The notes under the pieces: model-generated | Databases searched by the model: none | Told to the model about the DNA's origin: nothing | The model's input: only the letters and a program-made list of their open reading frames with translations | Part shown: one piece after another, positions 28,101 to 35,841 of the stretch | Layout of the letters: each line of letters opens with the position of its first letter | Numbering within the stretch: position 1 is the stretch's first letter | Made by a program: the position numbers and the translations under genes | Assembly: GCA_964390565.1 (NCBI GenBank) | Contig: CAYMII010000010.1 | Location: 1 to 64,000 of the forward strand | Direction: 5' to 3' | Origin: UBA8529 sp964390565 | GTDB taxonomy: Bacteria > Bacteroidota > Bacteroidia > Bacteroidales > Tenuifilaceae | DNA: 64,000 nt

Positions 28101-29400
28101 GGATGGTTGTAGCCCGCTTATGGTTAATTTTACAGGCACTAGCGATAATGGTTATTTCTATCAGTGGAATTTTAAGGATGGTACAAACTCCAACTTAATG
28201 TCTCCAAATCATAGATTTGTTAATATTACTGAGACCGATAAGGTATTTGATGTATATCTGAAATCAATTTCTGCTTACGATTGTGAGGATGATACAATTG
28301 TTCCAGTAACAGTTTTTGCTACACCAGTTGCTAACTTTGGTATTAACCCACCGTTAAAGATTTTCCCCGATGCAACATTTAATTTCAGTAACCAATCCTC
28401 ACCTGCAGCAGACGCATGGTCATATAGCTGGGACTTTGGGGATGGATTTACGTCAAACTTGAAGAATCCAGGCGATCACACTTACTTGAAATGGGGTCCG
28501 AATAGTAATGATAATATCTATAATGTTAACTTAAGAATTGATGCTCCTCATGGATGTAGTAGTACTACTAGCAACATACTAAGGCTATTGCCAGCATTAC
28601 CAATTCCTTTCTTTGATGCAAACATCTATGAATCATGTTCTCCATTGGAAGTGCATTTTGTAAATGCATCTCAGTATGGAAAGAATTACTTATGGGATTT
28701 TGGAGATGGTACTACGTCTACTGAAGTAGAGCCTATTAAAACATTTACAGAACCAGGCTACTATATAGTTAAATTAAAAGTAGATGGAGATGGTGGAACA
28801 TCGTTCTACTATAAAACATTTAGGGTATTCCAGAACCCTATTGCAGGATTTAAGGTATTTCCGAATAGAGTTATGTTACCAAATGCAGAAGTACATGTTT
28901 ACAACTTAACCAAGTTTGCTCATAGGTATGAATGGGATTTAGGCGATGGAACATTATCAACAGATAAGGACCCTGTTCACAAATACGATGAACTTGGAGA
29001 GTTTAGAATTAGCCTAAGAGCCTATGCTCATGATACATTAGGCGGATGTCAGGATTATGTGTCCGTTTTCCCAGCAGTTTGGGTTGAGGGTGTTGGAAAG
29101 GTTGATTTCCCCAATGCATTTGTTCCTAATAAAAATGGATCAAACGGAGGTGTTTATGATGATGTTGATTATAAAAATGAAGTATTCCACCCTGTTCACG
29201 ATGGTGTTGTTGAATATAAATTGATGATTTTCAATCGTTGGGGTGAACAAATGTTTGAATCGACTGATGTTAAGATTGGCTGGGATGGTTACTATAAAGG
29301 TAAACTTTGCGACCAAGGGGTTTATATCTGGAGGGCTATTGGTAAATATACTAATGGTAGATCCTTTGATAGGAAGGGTAACGTTACCTTATTAAGGTAA
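22141..29400 (+). CDS. giant secreted PKD-repeat protein with T9SS type B (gliding-motility-type) C-terminal domain
   Basis: 2419 residues. Signal peptide ends near LSIGQ. Residues about 30-520 form an IgGFc-binding-like N-terminal domain (starts TEFWLSAPEINRYH). About 19 PKD-type repeats follow; 17 open with a Cys-Pro type motif (GCSPL, GCQPL, SCHPL) and most carry a second Cys late in the repeat, suggesting one disulfide per repeat. Later repeats have full WDFGDGT motifs. The last 100 residues (FPNAFVPN, MIFNRWGEQMFES, GWDGYYKG, GVYIWRA) are the type B sorting domain. A PorP/SprF gene follows 55 bases downstream, the usual partner of such cargo. Confidence 0.93.
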   Translation: MASKYKYRLLVKILMAFPMLFITMLSIGQTDTEFWLSAPEINRYHFDGSVPPGNKGYPIFIRLTTFDKAANVTISMPANAANFTPITRHIDPYKTEKIDLKPYLGDDQPGINEFTSMENRLCWTTSNTSIAQPYINRNNKGILIESDNKITAYYEIGAPYNMDLLSLKGKNALGTKFFVPFQNSLNADAAPGARYDLTRKPYNSIDIVATADNTKILVTNTNRPIFIHVSSAVGTSKVAGTHEIWLNRGETAIIAPYRDPSPKTHEYQTDYIAANRLTGTLVEVDQTVGSKAPIAIISRDDMVRSSTGNVDVVADQIVPILDQDGKYLIGTDYAVVRGLGRNDEEFAYVVGTVNGTTFRVNDATNYVVNAGETVPIPKPTTQPITTIKSLDPLKPVYVYHMSGAGAQKAGALIPTISNCTGSRRVAFNRTKGLWGGYNYDFYLTILVWHTGVGKFKLTKNGVDVTASLPALNVVGNFLPLPQAGAPYSNWRYARIPANVLTAGDDEAYTLVNDENVFHLGVLNGTTDADCFYGYFSNFNQIEALATVGPSINPEISLCYGASTQLDADGGAKFSWSPITFLDNPLIANPNVIFPTVTTKYTVTVSGACDLTSSADVTVNVSNVIPSFTADTLHGCDTLTVKFKNTSVGDIKRLTWYQKQSTDPGSGVVFKNVLITPTSPPSAHEASYKFSNTTSSPITYVVNLKIQSTSCIKVISKNIIVYPKVKVAPTVIPNNGCQPLNAQFSANATGATGTCTFNWEFDDGGSSSLANPLHTYNNLSSTSKAFVAKVKLTDQWNVCKDSSTVNVTVQPFIKASFVINKIEGCSPLSITIDNDSRGGIDQWYWDRDGDGTDDYTGEGSGTITLNNPTITNTVRSVPIRLRVTNSWGCSDVITRTINVFPQAVINTFSLDNHGNALGCSPLNIDFAATTTNATIYHWLIDGNAFDKTTVANYVFDNFGAAFVTKTASFTANNQYGCSTTQTQPITVQPFVDAQFVADNEVGCSPLGVNFINASSLGSSLFQWFIDGASYSTTTNIPAQLFNNPTVTNVPRIIPVRLEARNAAGCTDDLTKNITVNPLATASFTYTDAGNLNHCSPFSTNFTSTVTNTDTYQWEFGTYGASNAPNPAFNFVNDGTADITIPVTLTANNISGCPANTSQNIIIRPGVKALFSIDKTAGCPPYDATVSATMSAAITNYTWDFDGVPYTGANQIFPNLSNLTGIDITKNITLTVGNGFCSDATSKSIVVYPQVDAQYTASILSGCSPLTVNFASQSALYGTLAPVNNIVWDFKDASTAITTPITHTFVNPDHTNPQVFNVTLTATTDKGCTETETVPITVNPTVNAAFNSMVVQPCTPVRINVKDVSFAGPTISTFTWTYAGGVLLPPEDKDFDIDFDNLDPINPISRTITLDISNTYGCTSSKSQNFTIDPKVFVAMALIAPVDGGGTPIDRLCAPAKFTFGNNSTGADLTYTWDFKDGVTQTTNTTASFDHTFENRTAATKQFDVQLSAVNLKGCSGSATRSVWAYPEVDAKFSMTRDSSCTPFYIKLKDESLNGTQWSWDFGHTILGVPQARTSIVPGETFTKLIDNETVTDQIKNYKILLTLDDLVTGCKDTISQKLEVYPRVISNFTVTPISGCSPTTVTFTNSSSGLGNYLWELDNGLSFTQAVPVPLSISNSSTVNEKIVNVKLTSTNVLGCKAVSSKTVTIAPTVKASFTSSIIEGCDPFTANFFNLTPSTAYNYSWSVDGAPQVVTQDYSRAFTNLSNPPVINKYKVLLESSYKLNATCKDTVSKTITVYPRVYPNFTLSNTVSCHPLTTDMNNSTVSYNNSAAYTWNLGNGTFSNIKDLTNQLYKNNSSTKDTTYSIKLIARSIHQCVDSTSRTLTVHPRPIASYVMNNESVSCSPFLVTLNNFSSGQEPLSYSFDMDDGTIYTPLNKSDIINHTYHNTTSDNEDYTITLTTTTPFGCNHSTSQTVYAYPEVLARFSLDKTDGCSPLMVNFTGTSDNGYFYQWNFKDGTNSNLMSPNHRFVNITETDKVFDVYLKSISAYDCEDDTIVPVTVFATPVANFGINPPLKIFPDATFNFSNQSSPAADAWSYSWDFGDGFTSNLKNPGDHTYLKWGPNSNDNIYNVNLRIDAPHGCSSTTSNILRLLPALPIPFFDANIYESCSPLEVHFVNASQYGKNYLWDFGDGTTSTEVEPIKTFTEPGYYIVKLKVDGDGGTSFYYKTFRVFQNPIAGFKVFPNRVMLPNAEVHVYNLTKFAHRYEWDLGDGTLSTDKDPVHKYDELGEFRISLRAYAHDTLGGCQDYVSVFPAVWVEGVGKVDFPNAFVPNKNGSNGGVYDDVDYKNEVFHPVHDGVVEYKLMIFNRWGEQMFESTDVKIGWDGYYKGKLCDQGVYIWRAIGKYTNGRSFDRKGNVTLLR

Positions 29401-29455
29401 TTTAATTATTACTATTTTTATGTATAATTTTGTTTTGACTTAATGTAGAGTTGTA

Positions 29456-30424
29456 GTGAAAAGATTTTTGACTTTATTCGTTTTTATTATTCTTGGCCTT
29501 TCTTCGAGAGCTCAAGATCCTAGTTTCACACAATTCTACTCAAGTCCACTTTTTCTTGGGCCATCGTTTGCTGGAGGTATTGCAGGTCATAGAACGGTTT
29601 TGAACTACCGAAATCAATGGATGGCTGTAAAAGATGCTTATCAAACCTATAGCCTTTCGTGGGATCATAATTTTATCAACTTCCATAGTGGACTTGGGTT
29701 TAATATTATTCGAGATGTTGCAGGTTCAGGGAATCTTGGTAATACCCGAGGAGGTTTACTTTACTCATATGATTTTACCCCTATTTCAGAGTGGCATGTT
29801 AGACCGGGTCTAGGATTTTATGTGCTTCAAACCTCAATCGACTTTTCTAAACTTGTTTTTGGGGATGAACTTAGTGGTCAGAATACCTCTGTAGTTCCTC
29901 CGGGAAATACATCAACTAATGACATTGATGTTGCCTCATCGCTATTAGCTTATTCTGATAATATTTGGGTCGGGTTTTCATGGGATCATATGTTGAGACC
30001 AACAACTTCGTTCTATAACGATCAATCACGTTTGCCTTTTAAGTTTTCTGTTTATGGGGGAGTTAGAAAGGTAATCAGGGGGTTTTTGCTTAGTAAGATT
30101 GAGGAGAGTATAACCGGGGCATTCTACTATAAGCAGCAGGGTGATTACAAACAACTTGATCTTGGTGTTTATGTATTTAAGGATCCAATCAACTTCGGAG
30201 TTTGGTACAGGGGTTTACCTGTATCTAGTAAATTTAAAAAATACGATGCCATCGCATTTATGGTTGGATATAAAATGCAGCAAATTAGCGTTGCTTATAG
30301 TTACGATTTTACTATTTCTCGGTTAGGTTTTAGTTCTGGAGGCTCACACGAGATCTCCGTTATCTACGAATTTAAAGTAAGAACAAAAAAACGTTACAAG
30401 GCAATACCTTGTCCTACCTTCTAG
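29456..30424 (+). CDS. type IX secretion system membrane protein, PorP/SprF family
   Basis: 322 residues from a GTG start; signal peptide ends near SSRAQ. The start DPSFTQFYSSPLFLGPSFAG and the beta-barrel pattern through to SGGSHEISVIYEFK are typical of PorP/SprF outer-membrane proteins that bind and anchor type B T9SS cargo. It follows the giant PKD gene closely on the same strand and is almost certainly its dedicated partner and operon mate. Confidence 0.92.
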   Translation: MKRFLTLFVFIILGLSSRAQDPSFTQFYSSPLFLGPSFAGGIAGHRTVLNYRNQWMAVKDAYQTYSLSWDHNFINFHSGLGFNIIRDVAGSGNLGNTRGGLLYSYDFTPISEWHVRPGLGFYVLQTSIDFSKLVFGDELSGQNTSVVPPGNTSTNDIDVASSLLAYSDNIWVGFSWDHMLRPTTSFYNDQSRLPFKFSVYGGVRKVIRGFLLSKIEESITGAFYYKQQGDYKQLDLGVYVFKDPINFGVWYRGLPVSSKFKKYDAIAFMVGYKMQQISVAYSYDFTISRLGFSSGGSHEISVIYEFKVRTKKRYKAIPCPTF

Positions 30425-30453
30425 ATTAGTCTTTCCGTTTTAATTAATCTCTT

Positions 30454-30481
30454 TTTGTATCGAATAAACTTTTGATACAAA
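30454..30481 (+). terminator. weak hairpin after PorP/SprF gene
   Basis: TTTGTATC and GATACAAA can pair (8 bp, 12-base loop) 30 bases after the stop. It lacks a good T run, so termination is only possible. Confidence 0.3.
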
Positions 30482-30650
30482 TCGTTGTTTACCTCTTAGA
30501 AAATCAAAAATAGTTTGAAATGTCCATGTAAAGTCTTACACCAAGCGCAATGATTAAAATATGGACATTCCATGTGTGCATTCTTGAACTTAAACTTAAT
30601 ACAAAAAATGAATGCCATTGATATTCTGAGGTATAGCAATTTTTAAACAC

Positions 30651-33080
30651 ATGAAAAATAGTATTAAAATGGGTGCAAACAGCAATAAGTATTCTAAAGA
30701 GGAAATCCTTAATGATTATCGATTGGCGGTTTTAAGCCGCGAAATAAGCCTTTTAGGACGTAAAGAGGTGCTAACAGGTAAAGCGAAGTTTGGCATTTTT
30801 GGCGACGGAAAAGAGCTTGCTCAAATTGCGTTTGCAAAAACATTTCAAAATGGCGATTGGCGGTCGGGATACTACCGCGACCAAACATTTATGATGGCTG
30901 CAGGATTGTTTTCAGCCGAAGAATTCTTTGCACAGCTTTATGGGCAAACCGATATCAAATTGAATCCAGGGAATGCAGGTAGGGTATTCAATAATCACTT
31001 TTCAACTCGGAGTTTAAACGACGATGGGACATGGAAGGATTTAACCTCCATGAAAAATAGTTCTCCCGATATGTCGCCAACAGCAGGGCAGATGCCTCGT
31101 TTGCTTGGTTTGGCATATGCATCTAAACTTTTCAGGTTAAATAAAGAATTAGCCTCATTTAATAAATTTACTAAAGGTGGAAACGAGGTTGCTTTTGGAA
31201 CCATTGGCGATGCAAGTACATCCGAGGGGCATTTCTTTGAAACGCTTAACGCCGCAGGGGTTTTGCAAGTACCCATGGCTCTTGCCGTTTGGGACGATGG
31301 GTATGGAATATCCGTTTCTCGCGATTATCAAACCACAAAGGGCAATATTTCGGAACTTATTAGTGGGTTTGAGAAAAAGGAAGGCGATAAAACGGGATTG
31401 CTTATCTATAGAGCAAAAGGCTGGGATTACCCCGAAATGGTAAGAGTTTTTACCGAGGGCGTTGAACGATGCCGAAAGGAACAAGTTCCTGTTCTTTTCC
31501 ATATCACAGAAGTAACGCAACCTCAAGGCCACTCTACATCTGGCTCGCATGAACGTTACAAGTCCGAAGAGCGATTGAAATGGGAGGTTGAGTTCGATTG
31601 TAACCGTCGCTTTAAGGAGTGGATTATTAAAGAAGGAATTGCTAAGGAAGATGAGCTAGTTGCCATTGAGCAAGAGTCTGCAAATAAAGCCAAAGAGGCT
31701 AGAAATAAGGCTTGGCTTGATTTTACCAATCCTATTAAAAGGGAGCGTGACGAGCTGATTAAGATTATCGATAACCGTTCATGTTACTGTAAACGTGAGC
31801 ATATCGATAAGGTAGGTATTATAACTGAAGATCTTAAAAAGATAGCCAATCCAATCCGCAAGGATAACATGAGCGCTGCAAAGAAAATTCTGCGACATGT
31901 TTGTACCGATTGCTCGATGCGAATTAAGCTTCAAAGCGATCTTTCGGCTTGGTTAAAAAGGAATAATGATGACGGTAACGATAGGTATAGCTCTCATCTT
32001 TTCTGCGAAACTGAGCGTGCATCAATCAATGTAAAGGAGGTAAAGGCTATTTTTAGCGAAAACTCTCCAATGGTAAATGGGCGTGAAGTTTTACGCGATA
32101 ACTGGGATATTCTGTTTAAGAAAAACCCTCTGTTAGTTGCATTTGGTGAGGATTTAGGTAAGATTGGTGGCGTAAATCAATCATATGAAGGACTTCAAGC
32201 AAAGTATGGCGAAATAAGGATTACCGATACTGGAATTCGAGAAGCAACCATTATGGGCCAAGGATTAGGGCTTGCCCTAAGAGGTTTTAGACCTGTTGCC
32301 GAAATTCAATACTTCGACTACTTGCTCTACGCGCTTCAAACCATGAGCGATGACCTTGCAACAACTCGTTGGAGAACCAAGGGTGGGCAAATGGCTCCGC
32401 TAATTGTTAGTACGCGTGGGCACCGACTTGAGGGTGTTTGGCATTCTGGCTCACCGTTAAGTATGGTTATCAACTCAATTCGCGGTGTTTATGTTTGTGT
32501 TCCTCGAAATATGACTCAAGCGGCAGGCTTCTACAATACTCTTCTCGAAGGAGATGATCCTGCTTTGGTAATTGAGCCGTTGAATGGTTATAGATTAAAG
32601 GAGCGTCGACCCGAAAATCTTGGTGAGTATAGGATTCCGCTTGGTGTACCTGAAGTGCTTGCCGAAGGCAAAGATTTGACATTGGTTACCTATGGAAGTT
32701 GTGTGCGTATTGCACAAGATGCGGTTCAGCAGCTAACCGATTTTGGAATATCAGTAGAACTGATAGATGTACAAACTTTGTTGCCATTCGACCTTCCAAA
32801 TGTAGTATTGGAATCGATAAAGAAAACCAATAGAGTAGTCTTCTTTGATGAGGATGTTCCCGGAGGCGCAACATCATTCATGATGCAAAAGGTTTTAGAG
32901 GAGAGGGGAGGATTCTTCCATCTCGATTCTGCACCCAAAACCATTACTGCTAAGGAGCATCGACCCGCATTTGCATCCGATGGCGATTACTTCTCAAACC
33001 CAAATGCTGAGGATGTTTTTGATGGTATTTATTCGATGATGAACGAGGCTAACCCAAAGCGATACCCAAAACTTTATTAG
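30651..33080 (+). CDS. 2-oxoacid dehydrogenase E1, alpha-beta fusion
   Basis: 809 residues joining E1-alpha (about 15-370) and E1-beta (about 465-809). This thiamine-diphosphate enzyme decarboxylates a 2-oxoacid (branched-chain type most likely) and acylates the lipoyl E2. The alpha part has the diphosphate/metal motif GDASTSEG, closed by WDDGYGIS where most families have NN, and a phosphorylation-loop-like SGSHERYKSEER. Beta part: FGEDLGKIGGV, GIREATIMGQG, EIQYFDY, FDEDVPGGATSF. A Cys-containing linker (CYCKREH, HVCTDCSMR) lies between. A matching E2 is at 61024, far from this gene; no E3 is seen. Confidence 0.9.
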   Translation: MKNSIKMGANSNKYSKEEILNDYRLAVLSREISLLGRKEVLTGKAKFGIFGDGKELAQIAFAKTFQNGDWRSGYYRDQTFMMAAGLFSAEEFFAQLYGQTDIKLNPGNAGRVFNNHFSTRSLNDDGTWKDLTSMKNSSPDMSPTAGQMPRLLGLAYASKLFRLNKELASFNKFTKGGNEVAFGTIGDASTSEGHFFETLNAAGVLQVPMALAVWDDGYGISVSRDYQTTKGNISELISGFEKKEGDKTGLLIYRAKGWDYPEMVRVFTEGVERCRKEQVPVLFHITEVTQPQGHSTSGSHERYKSEERLKWEVEFDCNRRFKEWIIKEGIAKEDELVAIEQESANKAKEARNKAWLDFTNPIKRERDELIKIIDNRSCYCKREHIDKVGIITEDLKKIANPIRKDNMSAAKKILRHVCTDCSMRIKLQSDLSAWLKRNNDDGNDRYSSHLFCETERASINVKEVKAIFSENSPMVNGREVLRDNWDILFKKNPLLVAFGEDLGKIGGVNQSYEGLQAKYGEIRITDTGIREATIMGQGLGLALRGFRPVAEIQYFDYLLYALQTMSDDLATTRWRTKGGQMAPLIVSTRGHRLEGVWHSGSPLSMVINSIRGVYVCVPRNMTQAAGFYNTLLEGDDPALVIEPLNGYRLKERRPENLGEYRIPLGVPEVLAEGKDLTLVTYGSCVRIAQDAVQQLTDFGISVELIDVQTLLPFDLPNVVLESIKKTNRVVFFDEDVPGGATSFMMQKVLEERGGFFHLDSAPKTITAKEHRPAFASDGDYFSNPNAEDVFDGIYSMMNEANPKRYPKLY

Positions 33081-33095
33081 GCATAATTTTCATTT

Positions 33096-33133
33096 AACAA
33101 AAAATAAGTCAATGGTTTGGCTTATTTTTTGTT
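33096..33133 (+). terminator. terminator of the E1 fusion gene
   Basis: A 16-bp stem (AACAAAAAATAAGTCA with TGGCTTATTTTTTGTT, one G-U pair) with a 6-base loop, 15 bases after the stop codon. It covers possible early starts of the next frame, so YqgE is taken to start at 33163. Confidence 0.75.
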
Positions 33134-33162
33134 ATTTTGTTTTTGATAAAAATCAAGTCAAT

Positions 33163-33756
33163 ATGTCAGCAGAACTGAATTTTGATTTTTTCAAAGTTAA
33201 CTACGATAAGATTTCTCCAGAGCAAGGGAAAATACTTATTGCAGAACCTGGCTTGATTGACTTAAACTTCAAGCGTTCGGTTATTTTAATCGTTGAGCAT
33301 AACGAGAATGGAACGGTTGGATTTGTGTTAAACCGAATTCTAAATTACAAACTATCAGATCTTTTACCCGATTTTCCTGATTTTGATGCTAAAATATCTC
33401 TGGGTGGTCCCGTAAGCCCTAAAAGCATTCACTTTATTCACACCCTTGGCGATATTGTTCCAAAAACTAGTCACATATCTGATAACATTTCTTGGGGAGG
33501 CGATTTCGAGTTTATTAAATCGCTAATCGAAGCAAAAAAGATTACACCTAAGCAAATCCTTTTCTTTGTTGGCTATTCGGGCTGGTCGGTAGAGCAGCTT
33601 GATAGAGAGATTTCAGAGGGCTCATGGGTTGTAACTAAAATACATCCAGTTAAAATATTTACTGCCTCTGAGGATTTGTGGATTGATACTGTTCGTGAAA
33701 TGGGCTCAAACTTTAAGCCTTGGACACTTTACCCCGAAGACCCATCCTTTAACTGA
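33163..33756 (+). CDS. YqgE/AlgH family protein
   Basis: 197 residues from ATG 33163. Family marks are GKILIAEPGLIDLNFKRSVI, the HNENGTVGFVLNR segment, the SLGGPV motif and FFVGYSGWSVEQLDREI. The family is widespread and its molecular role is not settled (AlgH was named from alginate regulation). The 3' end overlaps the convergent aminotransferase gene by 28 bases. Confidence 0.92.
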   Translation: MSAELNFDFFKVNYDKISPEQGKILIAEPGLIDLNFKRSVILIVEHNENGTVGFVLNRILNYKLSDLLPDFPDFDAKISLGGPVSPKSIHFIHTLGDIVPKTSHISDNISWGGDFEFIKSLIEAKKITPKQILFFVGYSGWSVEQLDREISEGSWVVTKIHPVKIFTASEDLWIDTVREMGSNFKPWTLYPEDPSFN

Positions 33757-34610
33757 TCTGGGAAAGTATTTCGATTTATTGCATCAGTTAGTAGTTTGCT
33801 AACCTTATTAAAGTATCGCTGTTGGCGAAAAGCGGCAACCCATCTTATTCCATTAATTGCATTTGTTAAAAATATTTCATCGCAATCGTTTAGCGCTTGT
33901 ATTGGGATTGCTACCTGATTGCTTACTTTCAACCCCAGTTGAGGCGCCACTTTTATAACTACTTCGCGCATTATACCGGGGATACATCCCTCCGAAATTG
34001 ATGGAGTATAAATATTGTCACCTTTAACTATAAACACATTCGATGAAATAGCCTCGGCAACCCTATTATGCTCGTTTACCAAAAGGCAGTCGTTGACATT
34101 GTTATTCTTCATAAAGATACCAGCGAGCACATAATGTAACGAATTACAACTTTTGATTGATGATAATGGATTTATGGGTTTCTTTATCTCATCGTAAAGT
34201 TCAATGATATATCCCTTGCTATTTAGCTGATACATATTTATATCCAAGGGCTCAACCTCCATTATAATTCCTGCACTATTGTTTTGAGGAATGTATTTTC
34301 CCCCATGGTTTCTGTAGACTGTTAATCTTACCCTTGCACTCTCAAATATCCTATTTTTATTGAGTAATCGCGTAATCTCTTTCGAAAGCATTTGCTCATC
34401 AAGAAATGGGGGGATATCCATATTCAGAATTTCCATCCCACGTTTTAACCTTGCAAGATGAAGGTTTATATGCCGACCCTGTGTGCCAAAGGCATGAATG
34501 GTCTCGAAAAGCCCATCGCCATAGGCGAATGAGCGATTTGTTACTCCAAGTATTGGAGTATCGATGCTGGGCATATCGCCATTAAACCATATGTACCTTT
34601 TGGGCTGCAT
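33729..34610 (-). CDS. class IV PLP aminotransferase (PabC/IlvE-like)
   Basis: 293 residues of fold-type IV PLP enzymes: 4-amino-4-deoxychorismate lyase, branched-chain or D-amino-acid aminotransferase. Signs are FAYGDGLFETI, RVRLTVYRN, the lysine in SSIKSCNSLHYVLA, and EAISSNVFIVKGD followed by GCIPGIMREVV. The substrate is not clear; PabC-like is slightly favoured by the short size. The start abuts the stop of the Nudix gene, so the two are translationally coupled. Confidence 0.85.
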   Translation of the reverse strand: MQPKRYIWFNGDMPSIDTPILGVTNRSFAYGDGLFETIHAFGTQGRHINLHLARLKRGMEILNMDIPPFLDEQMLSKEITRLLNKNRIFESARVRLTVYRNHGGKYIPQNNSAGIIMEVEPLDINMYQLNSKGYIIELYDEIKKPINPLSSIKSCNSLHYVLAGIFMKNNNVNDCLLVNEHNRVAEAISSNVFIVKGDNIYTPSISEGCIPGIMREVVIKVAPQLGLKVSNQVAIPIQALNDCDEIFLTNAINGIRWVAAFRQQRYFNKVSKLLTDAINRNTFPDQLKDGSSG

Positions 34611-35027
34611 CTATTGTATCGAGTCTAATACCGCCTTAAATAAAATGGGTTGTATCTCTGCATGTGTCAGTTTCTCTGGAACTGCATCGAAGAATGCAAC
34701 TTCGCCAATTTCACTTTCGGGCAAAGGGCCAATCTCATCGATTGTTGCAAAATATAACCTGCTAACGCCGAATTTTTCGCCTTTCAACACAGAGTAATCG
34801 CAAAAAGGGTTGATTTTGAATTTTACAGCGCCAGTTTCCTCTATTAACTCCCTGCTTGCTGCTTCATCGGGCGTTTCGCCATCATCGATATGGCCACCGG
34901 GGATTTCCCAAGTGTCCCTTTTGCGATGCTTAACAAATACCCATTTGTTTTGATATCTGGTAACTATCACAACAAATTTGAATTGCTCAGTTTCTAGACC
35001 TAATGGAAGAATTTTAACTTCTGTCAT
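34611..35027 (-). CDS. Nudix hydrolase
   Basis: 138 residues with a complete Nudix box, GHIDDGETPDEAASRELIEE then TG, where the REx2EE residues bind the metal. It hydrolyses a nucleoside diphosphate linked to another group; LYFATIDEIGPLPESEIGEV suggests a broad MutT-like enzyme. Six bases downstream of the rhomboid gene and directly before the class IV aminotransferase: a three-gene operon. Confidence 0.92.
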   Translation of the reverse strand: MTEVKILPLGLETEQFKFVVIVTRYQNKWVFVKHRKRDTWEIPGGHIDDGETPDEAASRELIEETGAVKFKINPFCDYSVLKGEKFGVSRLYFATIDEIGPLPESEIGEVAFFDAVPEKLTHAEIQPILFKAVLDSIQ

Positions 35028-35033
35028 TTTACT

Positions 35034-35651
35034 TTAGATAATCCCTAGTCTTCCCAAAAATACTGAAATTAATTTGGGATTGATAAGTAGCGGGTAAATT
35101 AAGCCAAACACCGACCCAACAAAGTGTGCATCGTGGTTAATGAAATCATTCCCCTTTTTGCTCATATAGTGAGAATAAGCAAGATATAGGATACCAAAAA
35201 CGAATGCTGGAATTGGAATGATAAACATGAATAGCAATTTCTGCATTGGGTCGAAAAAGATGAAAGTAAACACCACTGCCGATACGGCTCCTGATGCTCC
35301 AACACTTTGATAGTAGTAATTATCCTTATGTTTTTTAAGAGTAGTAAGAGATGCTATAACTATCCCCCCAAAATAGAGAACACAATAATGAAGTACCCAA
35401 CTGGAAATGTAACCAGCCTCCTGTAGCCCTTTAAATATGTACTCATCTGCTGTTCCAAAGGAATAAAGCACATACATATTGATAAACAGATGAACGTAAT
35501 CGGCATGCACAAAGCCATGTGTTAAAAGCCTGTGCCATTCTTTGTTATGGATTGTTTTGTATGGACTGAATAGCAACTTATCCATTACCTGCGGATTTGA
35601 GAATGCAAGCATCGAGATTATTACGGTGGCAACTATTATAAAGAGTGTCAT
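35034..35651 (-). CDS. rhomboid family intramembrane serine protease
   Basis: 205 residues, six hydrophobic segments. The catalytic Ser is S120 in VGASGAVSA and the catalytic His H176 in NHDAHFVGSVFG. The cytoplasm-side HRLLTHGFVHADYVHLFINM segment with its conserved His/Asn completes the active-site region. Substrate unknown. First gene of the rhomboid-Nudix-aminotransferase operon. Confidence 0.93.
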   Translation of the reverse strand: MTLFIIVATVIISMLAFSNPQVMDKLLFSPYKTIHNKEWHRLLTHGFVHADYVHLFINMYVLYSFGTADEYIFKGLQEAGYISSWVLHYCVLYFGGIVIASLTTLKKHKDNYYYQSVGASGAVSAVVFTFIFFDPMQKLLFMFIIPIPAFVFGILYLAYSHYMSKKGNDFINHDAHFVGSVFGLIYPLLINPKLISVFLGRLGII

Positions 35652-35841
35652 TTTCGAAAGCGTTTGATCTTTTACAAAAGTAATAATTCGTGGAATGATA
35701 AATATAGGTTGTTGTAATTAGATGAAAGATTTCAGACAACAGACAATATACAAAAGATTTCAGAAGTAAGAAGTCAGAATTCAGAGGGTTGTGAAGAAAA
35801 AACAGCCCCACAGCAACACATTACACAGCAACACAAAATTG

